Positions 1-9,826 of a DNA stretch of 64,000 bases are shown piece by piece. Every line of letters starts with the position of its first letter. Position 1 is the first letter of the stretch. This DNA comes from Zygaena filipendulae (Eukaryota > Arthropoda > Insecta > Lepidoptera > Zygaenidae): positions 8,401,001 through 8,465,000 of the forward strand of contig OU015671.1 in assembly GCA_907165275.2 (NCBI GenBank), given 5' to 3'. The position numbers and the translations under genes were made by a program. The notes beneath the pieces are model-generated. The model was not told the origin of the DNA. It saw only the letters and a list, made by a program, of their open reading frames with translations, and searched no databases.

Positions 1-103
1 TGCTGATGTACTGCATGTTCTTGGTGAGGTCCTGGCTGTGGGCGCCGCGGTTGAAGCCCACCATCGCGACCGGTGCGCACGACAGCAGCGGCCGCAACGA
101 TAT
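1..103 (-). CDS. Partial internal exon of an unidentified gene, cut by the window edge
   Basis: The reverse strand is open and GC-rich and follows an acceptor-like CAG at 106-104. The best frame starts I-S-L-R-P-L-L-S-C-A-P and later reads MVGFNRGAHSQDLTKNMQYI. This looks like ordinary conserved protein and is far more GC-rich than the AT-rich DNA beside it. A second frame is also open but is an alanine/arginine/proline-rich shadow. The acceptor could lie three bases further upstream. I do not recognise the family. The rest of the gene lies to the left of the window. Confidence 0.5.
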   Translation of the reverse strand, partial: MSLRPLLSCAPVAMVGFNRGAHSQDLTKNMQYIS

Positions 104-236
104 CTGCTGACGAAAGAAAGAACCCTTCACTATACTATAAATGCGAATGTGAGTTTAGTTGTTTGTTTGTTTATGACGCTCTCACGATTTAACTACTCAA
201 CGTTACACGTTCCCGAACCTTCCTCATGAATAACTG

Positions 237-441
237 AACGCAGATAAGTTATTGATACAGAACGATTTATTGAGAGTTAGAGAACGTTTTTTAACTATGT
301 GTTTACCTAATTACATTGTTAAAATATGTATAAAAAATTTGAACATAAAAAATTGTTGACACAAAATGGCGCTGAAATTTAAAACACGATTTACTCAAAA
401 TTTCTCCAATGTGGGTTAACACACTATTGCTTATCTATGTC
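237..441 (+). mobile_element. Inverted-repeat MITE, family with ends GGACgcAGATAAGCAATA, internally deleted copy
   Basis: It shares its body with four other copies in the window (14511, 16430, 31984, 53574): ATTGATACAGAACGATTTAT near the left end and GTGGGTTAACACACTATTGC near the right end. This copy lacks the segment after GCAGATAAG, so its left inverted repeat is broken. The family is about 235-250 bp, has no reading frame and must be non-autonomous. Confidence 0.75.
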
Positions 442-540
442 AAACTATCTATAGGTGAAAACCGTATGAAAATCGGTTGCGTAGTTTTTAAGATCTAAGC
501 ATACAAAGGGACAGACCGACAGCGGGAAGCGACTTTGTTT

Positions 541-752
541 TATACTATGTGTTGATTGTTCGCCGCGATTTCACCCGCGTTAGTTTCGGAGTTCTCGCAG
601 CAATCCCGGAATAAAAGCTATCCTATGTGCCTTTCTGTACCTCTGACAACGTGTATGCATAAGTTCATGATAATCGGTTGAGCCGTTAGGGTGCGAAAGC
701 GTAACAGACAGACAGATTGAGTTACTTTTGCATTTATAATATTAGTAGGGAT
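541..752 (+). repeat. Dispersed lepidopteran repeat (AGCTGTG-type)
   Basis: It contains the family landmarks in order: GCGATTTCACCCGCGTTAGT, a GGAATAAAAgcTATCCTATG step, ACAACGTGTATGCATAAGTT, GTGCGAAAGCGTAACAGACA and the terminal TTTATAATATTAGTAGGGAT. Many diverged copies occur in both orientations across this window. The class is not assigned; Helitron-like or LINE-3'-end origins have both been suggested for such repeats. Confidence 0.7.
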
Positions 753-985
753 TTATGTACCTCCTAAAGAGATGACGGCATGGCTGCTATACACATTTAC
801 AACGTAATTTGTATGCCCATTATTTCGTAACATAATTATTTCTATAGGTGTACCTACCTATTTAGTCCAATTTTTTATGGAAATTATATTTTAATGATGT
901 AACGATTGTGCATTTGAAATTTTCATCGTAACTACAGCGTAACTTACATGCTTACAATAAAATAAGGTCGCAATAATTATAATAT

Positions 986-1444
986 TGTAGCGTCCTCTAC
1001 GCACGGCACCTGAAAAATAAAACATACGGATTAATAAAATAATGTAAACAAATAAACATAAAAATAAATATAAATAAAATGGTACTTACCTCTTTATGCG
1101 CGTAGGCACTCCATTGTTTCCGCGTACGCCGGCTCGCCGCTGCAGTGTCCTTGCACTCACCTCCAGTCCGCTACGATCGCTCCGGCCGGGACCACGTCGC
1201 GCGCGCATGTTAAACCGATAGTATTCGCGAGTGTATACCTACCTTTCACAGTGCTTTCGCATTCGCTAAATTTCTTATGCAAAAACTGTTATTGCTTGTA
1301 TTCGCTTGCTTATTCGCTTATTGACTAATGTGTGTACGTTGTTAATTAAAAATTGTGGATCCTGATTAAATACCTATCTAAGAATTTAAAGTAGTGAGTT
1401 GTTTTTCACATACCTACCAAGCAAGTGCTAACAAACCTCCTACA
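986..1444 (+). repeat. 5' LTR
   Basis: It is 459 bp with TGTAG...CTACA ends and read identical base for base to the 3' LTR. A GC-rich core (about 1100-1210) sits between an AT-rich start and an AT-rich end that contains ATTAAA near 1367. The U3/R/U5 limits cannot be fixed from sequence alone. Confidence 0.95.
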
Positions 1445-1445
1445 T

Positions 1446-1457
1446 TGGTGACCCCGA
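1446..1457 (+). promoter_or_regulatory. Primer-binding site, tRNA-Trp type
   Basis: One base after the 5' LTR the sequence reads TGGTGACCCCGA, complementary to the 3' end of animal tRNA-Trp (ending TCGGGGTCA plus CCA). Pairing breaks at the next base. Confidence 0.8.
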
Positions 1458-1480
1458 GGGAAACACACGTACGTAAAACG

Positions 1481-2368
1481 ATGTCCAACGATACCGCAAC
1501 TCCTGCAATGCCAGATGACCAAAACGCACCTTCAACCGACTCGACGCCCTCAGCGCAAAAGTGCGCAACTGCAAATTTTCAAAACGAATTATTTCGTGTT
1601 GGAGCAAAAATTCCACCGTTTTGGCCAGATAGACCTGCACTATGGTTTTCGCAAATTGAAGGTCAGTTCATAATTGCCGGCATAACTACTGATTCTACAA
1701 AATTTTATTTTGTTTGTAGTCAGCTCGAATACCAGCACGCTGTGGAAGTCGAGGACATTATAAAAAACCCTCCTCGCGAAAATAAGTACGTGACACTAAA
1801 GAGCGAACTGATTCGAAGATTGTCTGCTTCACAAGAACAGAAGGTAAGGCAATTTTTAGACCATGAAGAACTTGGTAACCGCAAACCATCTCAGTTCCTG
1901 CGGCATCTTACACACCTTGCTGGTCCCGACATTCCGAGCGATTTTATAAAAACCATCTGGTCAAGCAGGCTACCGCCGAGTCTGCAGCCTATAATAGCCT
2001 CACAACCAGAAATGCCTCTCGACAAGCTAGCAGACCTAGCTGACAAAATCCAAGCTATAGCTGTTCCAGGCTCGCAGGTCACCGAAGCAACTACCAGCCC
2101 GACACCTGTACCAGCCCCCGAGCCTTTCGTTATGGAGAGCATGGTTCGCCAATTAGCAGAGCTGTCCAGGCAAGTAGCCACGCTTACTGCCGAGCTGAAC
2201 GAGCGTAGCCGCCCCAGATCACGAGGCAGGTACCGGCGAAGATCTCGTTCGCGTACACGTTCTCCGAGTAATGGCGTGTGCTGGTACCACAGACGATTCG
2301 GCGACCGCTCAACTAAATGTACTACACCATGCCAGTACAAGCCGGGAAAAGACCAAGGCAGCCACTAG
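1481..2368 (+). CDS. gag: Gag polyprotein of the LTR retrotransposon
   Basis: It is 295 residues long. The ATG at 1481 is chosen because the upstream in-frame ATG at 1394 lies inside the LTR. Residues about 35-210 resemble a Ty3/gypsy capsid (PPFWPDRPALWFSQIEGQF near the start, then a retrotransposon-gag region rich in L, R and E). A serine/arginine-rich basic stretch (RSRSRTRSPS) follows. A single knuckle near the C terminus reads CWYHRRFGDRSTKCTTPC, spacing C-X2-H-X9-C-X3-C, instead of the usual CCHC. Gag would form the particle and bind the RNA. It overlaps pol by 52 nt in the +1/-1 relation. Confidence 0.9.
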   Translation: MSNDTATPAMPDDQNAPSTDSTPSAQKCATANFQNELFRVGAKIPPFWPDRPALWFSQIEGQFIIAGITTDSTKFYFVCSQLEYQHAVEVEDIIKNPPRENKYVTLKSELIRRLSASQEQKVRQFLDHEELGNRKPSQFLRHLTHLAGPDIPSDFIKTIWSSRLPPSLQPIIASQPEMPLDKLADLADKIQAIAVPGSQVTEATTSPTPVPAPEPFVMESMVRQLAELSRQVATLTAELNERSRPRSRGRYRRRSRSRTRSPSNGVCWYHRRFGDRSTKCTTPCQYKPGKDQGSH

Positions 2369-5300
2369 TGGCCGTAAACGACTGCCTTACATGCAACGGC
2401 CGCCTCTTCGTCACGGATAGGAAGACTAAGCTACAGTACCTAATCGACACCGGTTCGGACTTGTGCGTTTTCCCAAGGACGTTGTGCAAAGAGCGACGCC
2501 CCAGGACGAAGTATGAGCTATTCGCGGCCAACAACACAATTATACCAACATACGGTTGCATCCAATTACATCTGGACCTTGGATTACGCAGAGACTACAG
2601 CTGGAAATTCATAGTCGCTGACGTCACAAAGCCGATAATAGGAGTTGACTTTCTAAGTCATTATAACTTATTAGTCGACTGCCGCAATCACAAACTGATA
2701 GACGGACTAACATTTCTATCCATCTCTGTCCCGCATCAAGAGTTACCCGAGATGGCAGCAATAAAAGCAGTAGTGGGCGACACCGTCTATCACGACCTGC
2801 TGAGGAAATTTCCCGACATAACGCGACCAGCTGGAACACCTGCAGAAGTGAAACACTCAACAAGGCATCACATCCGTACAACTCCCGGTCCCCCAGTGGC
2901 CGCACGGTCACGACGACTAGCTCCAGACCGCTTGCAGGTCGCAAGAAAGGAATTCGAGGACATGTTACTTGCCGGAACTGCGCGTCGTTCCGAAAGTTCC
3001 TGGTCCTCTCCACTGCACCTGGCTCGAAAAAAAGATGATGGATGGCGTCCCTGCGGTGACTACAGAGCGCTAAATGCAAGAACCATTCCCGATCGCTATC
3101 CCATCAGACACTTGCAGGACTTTACCTACCAGCTAGCTGGAGCCCAGGTCTTTTCCAAAATTGACCTGGTAAAAGCTTACAACCAGATCCCAGTGGAAAC
3201 CAGCGATATTCCGAAGACAGCAATCATAACGCCATTCGGATTATTCGAATTCCCATATATGACCTTCGGACTAAGGAACGCAGCACAAACCTTCCAGAGG
3301 TTCATCGATGAAGTGCTGCAAGGGCTGGATTTTACCTTTGGATACCTGGACGATATACTGGTCTTCTCAAGGTCACAGGACGAACATCTGCAACACCTGG
3401 AGACTCTATTTGAACGCCTAAAGTCGTATGGCGTCCTCATCAACAACTCCAAATGCGTGTTCGGCGTACAGGAAATCACATTCTTGGGATTCCATGTGTC
3501 TACTACTGGTACCAGACCTCTGCAAGAGAAAGTACAGGCAATCCAGAACTTCCCACTTCCTAAAACAGCCAAAGAGTTAAGGAGATTTCTAGGTATGCTT
3601 AATTACTACCGAAGATTCATACCCAAGGCAGCGATGCTTCAGGGACCCTTGAACGATGCTCTGTCTGGTCCTCAAATAAAAGGATCAACACCTGTACACC
3701 TCAACGTCGAACAAACGCAAGCTTTCGAGAAGTGCAAATCCAGCTTGTCTCAGGCAACACTTCTCGCTCATCCGGACAGTCAAGCAGAACTTGCCATCTT
3801 TACGGACGCATCGAACGAAGCAATAGGCGCAGTGTTACAGCAGAAAAGAAGTACCTTCTGGGAACCGTTAGGCTTCTTCTCCAGAAAGCTGATGCCTTCG
3901 CAAAAGAAATATAGTCCGTACGACAGGGAACTGCTTGCGATATACGAGAGCATCAAGTATTTCCGCTATATGGTCGAGGCTAGAAACTTTTCAGTGTTCA
4001 CCGATCATAAGCCGATCACGTTCGCATTCACCACAAGACGTGACAAATGCTCTCCGAGACAATTCCGATACTTGGACTACATTTCGCAATTTACCACCGA
4101 TTTGCGCCACATAGCAGGACAAGACAATGTCGTGGCTGACGCTCTTTCACGCATTGAAGAGATTGCATCGCTCATTGATTACGAAGCCCTTGCACGAGAT
4201 CAGGAACAAGACCCTGAACTGCAAGACCTTCTCACCAATGGCTCAGCACTGGTCCTACGAATAACAAACAGAGTATACTGTGACGTGTCGAGCAATCCTC
4301 CACGCCCATACATCACACCTGCCTTCCGCAAGCAAATCTTCAACGGTATCCACAACCTCAGTCATCCAGGAGCCACAGCCACAGCAAAACTTGTGTCAAA
4401 CAGATTTGTATGGCCGGGAGTCCGAAAAGACTGCAAAACTTGGACGCAACAATGCACAGATTGCCAACTAAATAAGATCACCCGACATACATCCTCTCCT
4501 TTATCCACATTCCCCGTTCCTTCCCAACGCTTTTCCCACGTCCACCTCGACATAATTGGTCCGCTACCGTTTTCATCTGGTTACAGGTACTGTCTCACCG
4601 CCATCGACAGGTTCACCAGATGGCCGGAGGCGTTCCCGCTGGCCAACATCACAGCGGAGACTAGCGCCAGCGCCTTTGTGTCTGGTTGGGTTGCCCGATT
4701 TGGTTGCCCCCACCGCATCACTACAGACCGCGGACGACAGTTTGAGTCATCACTGTTCCGGAGCATCGCCAACTTGCTCGGCGCCAAACACTGCCCAACA
4801 ACTTCTTACCATCCACAGTGCAACGGGATAGTTGAGAGGTTGCACCGCCAGCTGAAAGCCGCCATCGCCTGCCACAACAACGCAGAGTGGACGGAAGCGC
4901 TTCCCCTAGTTATGTTGGGAATCCGAGCAGCCTGGAAAGAGGACATGAAAGCTTCGGCAGCGGAGCTCGTGTATGGAGAGCCGCTTAGACTACCAGGCGA
5001 GTTCTTCACGCCCAGCAGCCAAGCGATGATGGACCCGGCAGACTTCGTCTCACGCCTTCGTAACCATGTGGCAAAACTTTCACCGGAGCCAACTGCACGT
5101 CATGGCAGCAAAATTTTTTACCTTCCTAAAGACCTCCATAGGGCTGAATACGTCTTCCTACGAAGGGGCCCGCTGAAAAAGCCGCTAGAATCGCCGTACA
5201 CAGGCCCCTATAAAGTCCTAGCTAGGGGCGAGAAGACATTTAAAATAGACGTGCAAAACAAAGAAGTGACAGTAACAATCGACAGGCTCAAACCAGCTTA

Positions 5301-5433
5301 CATGGCTCGCAGTGATGACAACATGACGCACACGGCCCCAGACGAAGTAACACCGCCACCAGAAGAGACACGACCTGAAAGAAAGACACGAAGTGGTAGA
5401 ACTGTTCGCTTCCCGAACTACTATCGCCCGTGA
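2317..5433 (+). CDS. pol: Pol polyprotein: protease, reverse transcriptase, RNase H, integrase
   Basis: The frame is open for 1038 codons from 2317; translation probably enters by frameshift near 2350 rather than at an ATG. Counting from 2317: aspartic protease DTG at residues 44-46; reverse transcriptase with WRPCGDYRALN and YLDD at 343-346; RNase H with FTDAS (Asp497) and TDHKP; integrase zinc finger H679, H683, C713, C716; catalytic D745, D804 and E840 (35 residues between the last two). The C-terminal part (GPLKKPLESPYTGPYKVL) is the basic integrase tail; I see no chromodomain. All catalytic residues are intact. The products copy the element RNA to DNA and insert it. Confidence 0.95.
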   Translation: MYYTMPVQAGKRPRQPLVAVNDCLTCNGRLFVTDRKTKLQYLIDTGSDLCVFPRTLCKERRPRTKYELFAANNTIIPTYGCIQLHLDLGLRRDYSWKFIVADVTKPIIGVDFLSHYNLLVDCRNHKLIDGLTFLSISVPHQELPEMAAIKAVVGDTVYHDLLRKFPDITRPAGTPAEVKHSTRHHIRTTPGPPVAARSRRLAPDRLQVARKEFEDMLLAGTARRSESSWSSPLHLARKKDDGWRPCGDYRALNARTIPDRYPIRHLQDFTYQLAGAQVFSKIDLVKAYNQIPVETSDIPKTAIITPFGLFEFPYMTFGLRNAAQTFQRFIDEVLQGLDFTFGYLDDILVFSRSQDEHLQHLETLFERLKSYGVLINNSKCVFGVQEITFLGFHVSTTGTRPLQEKVQAIQNFPLPKTAKELRRFLGMLNYYRRFIPKAAMLQGPLNDALSGPQIKGSTPVHLNVEQTQAFEKCKSSLSQATLLAHPDSQAELAIFTDASNEAIGAVLQQKRSTFWEPLGFFSRKLMPSQKKYSPYDRELLAIYESIKYFRYMVEARNFSVFTDHKPITFAFTTRRDKCSPRQFRYLDYISQFTTDLRHIAGQDNVVADALSRIEEIASLIDYEALARDQEQDPELQDLLTNGSALVLRITNRVYCDVSSNPPRPYITPAFRKQIFNGIHNLSHPGATATAKLVSNRFVWPGVRKDCKTWTQQCTDCQLNKITRHTSSPLSTFPVPSQRFSHVHLDIIGPLPFSSGYRYCLTAIDRFTRWPEAFPLANITAETSASAFVSGWVARFGCPHRITTDRGRQFESSLFRSIANLLGAKHCPTTSYHPQCNGIVERLHRQLKAAIACHNNAEWTEALPLVMLGIRAAWKEDMKASAAELVYGEPLRLPGEFFTPSSQAMMDPADFVSRLRNHVAKLSPEPTARHGSKIFYLPKDLHRAEYVFLRRGPLKKPLESPYTGPYKVLARGEKTFKIDVQNKEVTVTIDRLKPAYMARSDDNMTHTAPDEVTPPPEETRPERKTRSGRTVRFPNYYRP
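2344..2350 (+). promoter_or_regulatory. Predicted -1 ribosomal frameshift site GGGAAAA
   Basis: In the Gag frame the bases divide as G GGA AAA, a canonical X-XXY-YYZ slippery heptamer. It sits inside the 52-nt gag/pol overlap, 18 nt before the gag stop. Pol is in the -1 frame relative to gag, as needed. A stimulatory structure downstream was not tested. Confidence 0.65.
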
Positions 5434-5442
5434 AACGGTCTC

Positions 5443-5455
5443 AGCGGGGGAGTGT
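5443..5455 (+). promoter_or_regulatory. Polypurine tract
   Basis: A short purine run (GCGGGGGAG, then TGT) lies directly before the 3' LTR, where plus-strand DNA synthesis of LTR elements is primed. It is short and ends three bases before the LTR. Confidence 0.6.
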
Positions 5456-5914
5456 TGTAGCGTCCTCTACGCACGGCACCTGAAAAATAAAACATACGGA
5501 TTAATAAAATAATGTAAACAAATAAACATAAAAATAAATATAAATAAAATGGTACTTACCTCTTTATGCGCGTAGGCACTCCATTGTTTCCGCGTACGCC
5601 GGCTCGCCGCTGCAGTGTCCTTGCACTCACCTCCAGTCCGCTACGATCGCTCCGGCCGGGACCACGTCGCGCGCGCATGTTAAACCGATAGTATTCGCGA
5701 GTGTATACCTACCTTTCACAGTGCTTTCGCATTCGCTAAATTTCTTATGCAAAAACTGTTATTGCTTGTATTCGCTTGCTTATTCGCTTATTGACTAATG
5801 TGTGTACGTTGTTAATTAAAAATTGTGGATCCTGATTAAATACCTATCTAAGAATTTAAAGTAGTGAGTTGTTTTTCACATACCTACCAAGCAAGTGCTA
5901 ACAAACCTCCTACA
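5456..5914 (+). repeat. 3' LTR
   Basis: 459 bp, read identical to the 5' LTR, followed by ATAT, which repeats the four bases before the 5' LTR. Confidence 0.95.
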
Positions 5915-8900
5915 ATATAATATATTATAAAATAAATAAGTAATATTTAGTTATTTATGTCTACACTGTGAATGATGATTCTAACCAAATTCAAGTGCGA
6001 AGATGTTTTATATCTGACGAAAATCATAAAATACCTTCGGGGTTAGCCAAGTTGATATTCTACAATCGTTGACGGATAGAAAACAAGAATATAAAACTTT
6101 GGTCAGCCAAGCAAAACTCTAGTTTCACGTGACCACTTACTTTTTACTAATTACTTTAACGATATAGACATGTACGTAAGCGTAAGCGAGTTTAAAAAAA
6201 GACTGATAGCAGCATTGAAAAAAAAATAGCAATCCCTAACAGCGTGTAACAAACAGACAGACAGACACGCAAACTTACTTTCGCATTTAAAATATCAGCC
6301 ACTGGAGCCAATAGGCACAGCGCATAGCATTAAAACTACTACATATATAGGAAATCTGTGGTTACCGGTGCTGGTTCGGGTCGATTGCCCAAAATGCCCA
6401 TCTAATTTTGTAGGTACGGCAATACAAATGTATGCAAAACACCGACGCATAGATAGGTAAATAATTTTCCGCGAAACGATACATGAGGTGTATAATTATG
6501 TTTCGAATATAATAATCAAGACAGCATATTAACTACCTTAATTTTATTTATAATGGTGATGATAGCAAAATGGAATGATAACTTCTTGAGCGCGAATTTT
6601 AATATTTTTCCGTTTAAATATTAATAGAAAGAAGCTAGCTATTTACTCTGCACTGGTCATCCAGGGGGGCAAACAAGGAAATAAGTTTAAATAATTTCAT
6701 AAGGAATCGTCAATCGACACATAAAGGCGTTTTCTTTAATAAGTTTTAGTGTATTATATAATACCTGTTATTTATATGTATATATAAAATTGCAAACTTT
6801 CTGTTATTGCACTTGAGTAGGTCGCGTCCATTAGGTATTAATATTGAATAAAATAATAACCACTTTCTTTTACTATCTTCATTGAGTAGGAATTATGAGT
6901 ATTATGACGTATTATGACTGTAACCTGTTTAGATAATAAAATAGTTTCCAAAATGTAATTATGAGTTATCACTTATCCGTGTTTTGCTATGTATCAGTCA
7001 TCTAGATAATGAGTAGGTAGGTATTCACCGCTTGCACGTGCTACTGGTAGATACCTATCAAAGTTTGATTTTCTCCTTGAGATAAAAAACAATTGTTGCT
7101 TCATCATCATCACTATAATGGAGCTAATGTTAAAAATTTTGAAGAACTAGCTGTGCCCCGCAGTTTCACCCACGTTAATTTCAAAGATCCCGCGGCAATT
7201 CCGGGATAAAAAGTAGCCTAAGTTACTCCTTATAACATCAGCTATCTGCCAGCGAAAGTCCCGTTAAAATCGGTCCAGCTGTTTCAGAGATTACCCGGAA
7301 CAAACAGACAGACACACAGAGATAAATTTTAAAAGTTGATTTTTTGATGTTAATGCCGTAGGTATATAATTTCGTATGCATTTAGTGAAAAACTGTTAAT
7401 TTGAAATTACAAACAGACACTTCAATTTTATTTATATGTCTAACTAGATGTCTAGATGAAAGTCATAAAAAAACGGTCACAAAACTCAAGCTCAGTAATC
7501 TGACCAATAAAGGTCAAGTACTCAGAGAAAATAGGAGACAAAATAAATAGTCCAAGTGACAGCTGTAATTTCAGTATTTCAATTAATTTCAAGACATTTT
7601 GATTATTACATAAAAAAAAGTATGTAGGTAGTATAATATTGATGTATAATATGGATTTATGGATTAATTATAAGTACTTAGGTACATGTTTTGTTTTCTG
7701 TAAAAGTGTTACCAAAGACAAAATCACTTTGTTTTATAATTTTATTTTTCAATTTTGTAATATACCTATAAGTTATTATTTGTTTAATTAATTAAAATAG
7801 CAATTAAACACTCATTATGACTCATTGTTTAATTAACTCTATGAAAAAATTAAGCAGTATCTTTTGCTTCTTTTTTTTCCACTGAGCAGATGTTTTTTTT
7901 TTTAATCATAAATATACATTTTACTAACCATAATTACCATTGGCGTATCTAGGGTTAATTTTCAGGGGGTCTGGCCCTGACATATTATGGCCGATGCGAA
8001 TTCTGTAGGTGGTACTAACAACACAAGCTTCTGTTGAAAAATAAATAATAATACTCGTGGGGTCGCGGGTGCAAACTTTTAAATATGAAGTCTATTTTGA
8101 AGAGCCTTCTGAAGTTAGTTATCAGTATTATAGAATTTTGAATCAGTAGCCCAACATCCTGGGGTGGGCACTAGACCATCCTGGGGTGGGCACGGCCCAC
8201 CCGGCTCCCCCCCTATATATGATAATTACTTAAACTATTTCTCACCAGTACTTACATTTCCATTTTTTATGCTGGAATGCCCATTTTTAATAGCATATGA
8301 TGCAACTGTCCTGAAGACACCCATTATCAGTCTAGTGCAGGGATGTTAATCTGTAAGAAGATAAAAAAAATTGGTACCTATCTGCCCTTGGCCTTGGCTT
8401 GTATTATTAAGTAGTTTTAAATAAAACCTTCCTGATTTGGTGAAGAGCTGATAAAGATCCACATCCACATCATAAAGATATCATTATACATTAGAGTTAG
8501 GTTAGTGTAATGGGAAATAAAAATTTTCTTTTTTAAATAATTGACACCTTAGGAACAGTCCACCTATGTTTGCTAATCAATCTTTTTTTAATGCAACGTA
8601 GGGTATAGAAAATTTATATTGGTAGCAAATAATATTCTATGAGTATTGCAAAAGTTATTGTTAAAAAAATCTATTCAGTATTTTTTTGAGTTTAATGCAA
8701 ACAAACAGACAAACCCGGTGAAGGACTTTGTTTTCTATTATGTACTGATTTGACTTTATAACACATTTAAAAACTTATCTATCTCAAATTACTTAAAGTA
8801 TAATTATTAATCAAATCTCTTTTGACCAGTATGTGGAATGTTAATTTCGGAGCTTAAATACCAGTAAAGAAAAAGTTTTAGAGATTTATGAAAACCATAC

Positions 8901-9826
8901 AAGAACAATGTAGGCATAGACTTAATCCACACATAGGTTTATTTTCCCTAATGCAAATAATTGTAATTCCTTTGGGAACTCTGAAATTATAGAGGGTGAA
9001 TCTGCACAGTGAAATTCTAAGTAATAAAAGAAACTTATACTATGTTTGATTGTTACATTACCTACAATAATTAATTTATTGTTTACATAGACAAAATGTA
9101 CTCTGGTAGCTTTCTCTCAGAGAAAGAATATTTAGAACTTTAGTATAGTTTCAAAGATTACCTAGGTACCACAATGATACAATATCACCAATTACCTCCC
9201 TAAAAAATATCGAACGATAAAAAAGCTATTGTTCTTTCATTGATTGATGATTTATTAATGAATACCAAATATAATTACGGAAACAGATCGAGGACAGCCA
9301 AATATCTATAACAGAAATACCTAATATTCTATTTTAGAATCCAAAGTCCAACTGCCTACACACACATTTTATGTTTTTATCAATTAAAATAAAACAAACA
9401 CTTACCAGTGTTGTAGCGCAGTCAACAAAATCCTCTCGTTAGTTAATAAATAACTGTAAATAACGGAACTTAACTACACTTTTCTACTGATTTACAAGGC
9501 AAGTTGAAATTTCTGTTATCACATAAACACGTTTAGGTAAGAACAGAACTAGTGTCTAGTTAGGTATCTACCGCTTTTTATAATTTTCTATAACTACATT
9601 AAATCACATCACATCACACAATACGTTTTCCGTATCGTTTGCGAGGATCGCACCGCACATGATTTGTGAGTTGAGTAAAGTAATTACCAGCAGGACGTGT
9701 ACGACTTGACGACCTATTGCCTGCCTATGCCATGCATGCCTATTGCAAGTGTAGATCACGTAACACGCGCATGAATGTGATGCCTTCACTACATTATCGA
9801 AGTTAAGAACTGAGATTAGTAATCGA
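5915..9826. other. Gene-free, repeat-rich stretch
   Basis: I see no exon with splice borders and no protein-like frame. It contains a diverged AGCTGTG-type repeat (7149-7330), a segment with the phrase CATCCTGGGGTGGGCAC twice 22 bp apart (near 8155 and 8177), which looks like the edge of an unclassified DNA element, and AT-rich DNA. Confidence 0.5.
7149..7330 (+). repeat. AGCTGTG-type dispersed repeat
   Basis: It begins AGCTGTGCCCCGCAGTTTCA and continues with CGCGGCAATTCCGGGATAAA and GTTTCAGAGATTACCCGGAA, then an ACAGACAGACA tract. Confidence 0.7.

Larger units (their letters stand above)
104..985. other. Intergenic or intronic repeat-rich stretch
   Basis: No coding signal. It holds an internally deleted inverted-repeat element (237-441) and a copy of the AGCTGTG-type dispersed repeat (about 541-752) that ends in the usual TTTATAATATTAGTAGGGAT. 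The rest, up to the LTR element, is AT-rich with nothing recognised. Confidence 0.6.
986..5914 (+). mobile_element. Complete Ty3/gypsy LTR retrotransposon, CsRn1-like
   Basis: Two direct 459-bp repeats (986-1444 and 5456-5914) start TGTAG and end CTACA. They flank a gag frame and a single pol frame with protease, reverse transcriptase, RNase H and integrase in the Ty3/gypsy order. The flanking bases are ATAT on both sides, a 4-bp target duplication. The primer-binding site matches the 3' end of tRNA-Trp, and Gag carries a C-X2-H-X9-C-X3-C knuckle. Both traits are known from the CsRn1 clade. I saw no difference between the LTRs and no stop in either frame, so the copy looks young and potentially competent. 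There is no envelope gene. It lies outside the annotated exons. Confidence 0.95.

Noticed and set aside
1394..1480. Gag start at the ATG at 1394
   Set aside because: The first 17 codons would lie in the 5' LTR and the next 12 cross the primer-binding site.
2317..5433. An endogenous retrovirus with an envelope
   Set aside because: No envelope-like frame exists between pol and the 3' LTR; only 22 bp separate them.
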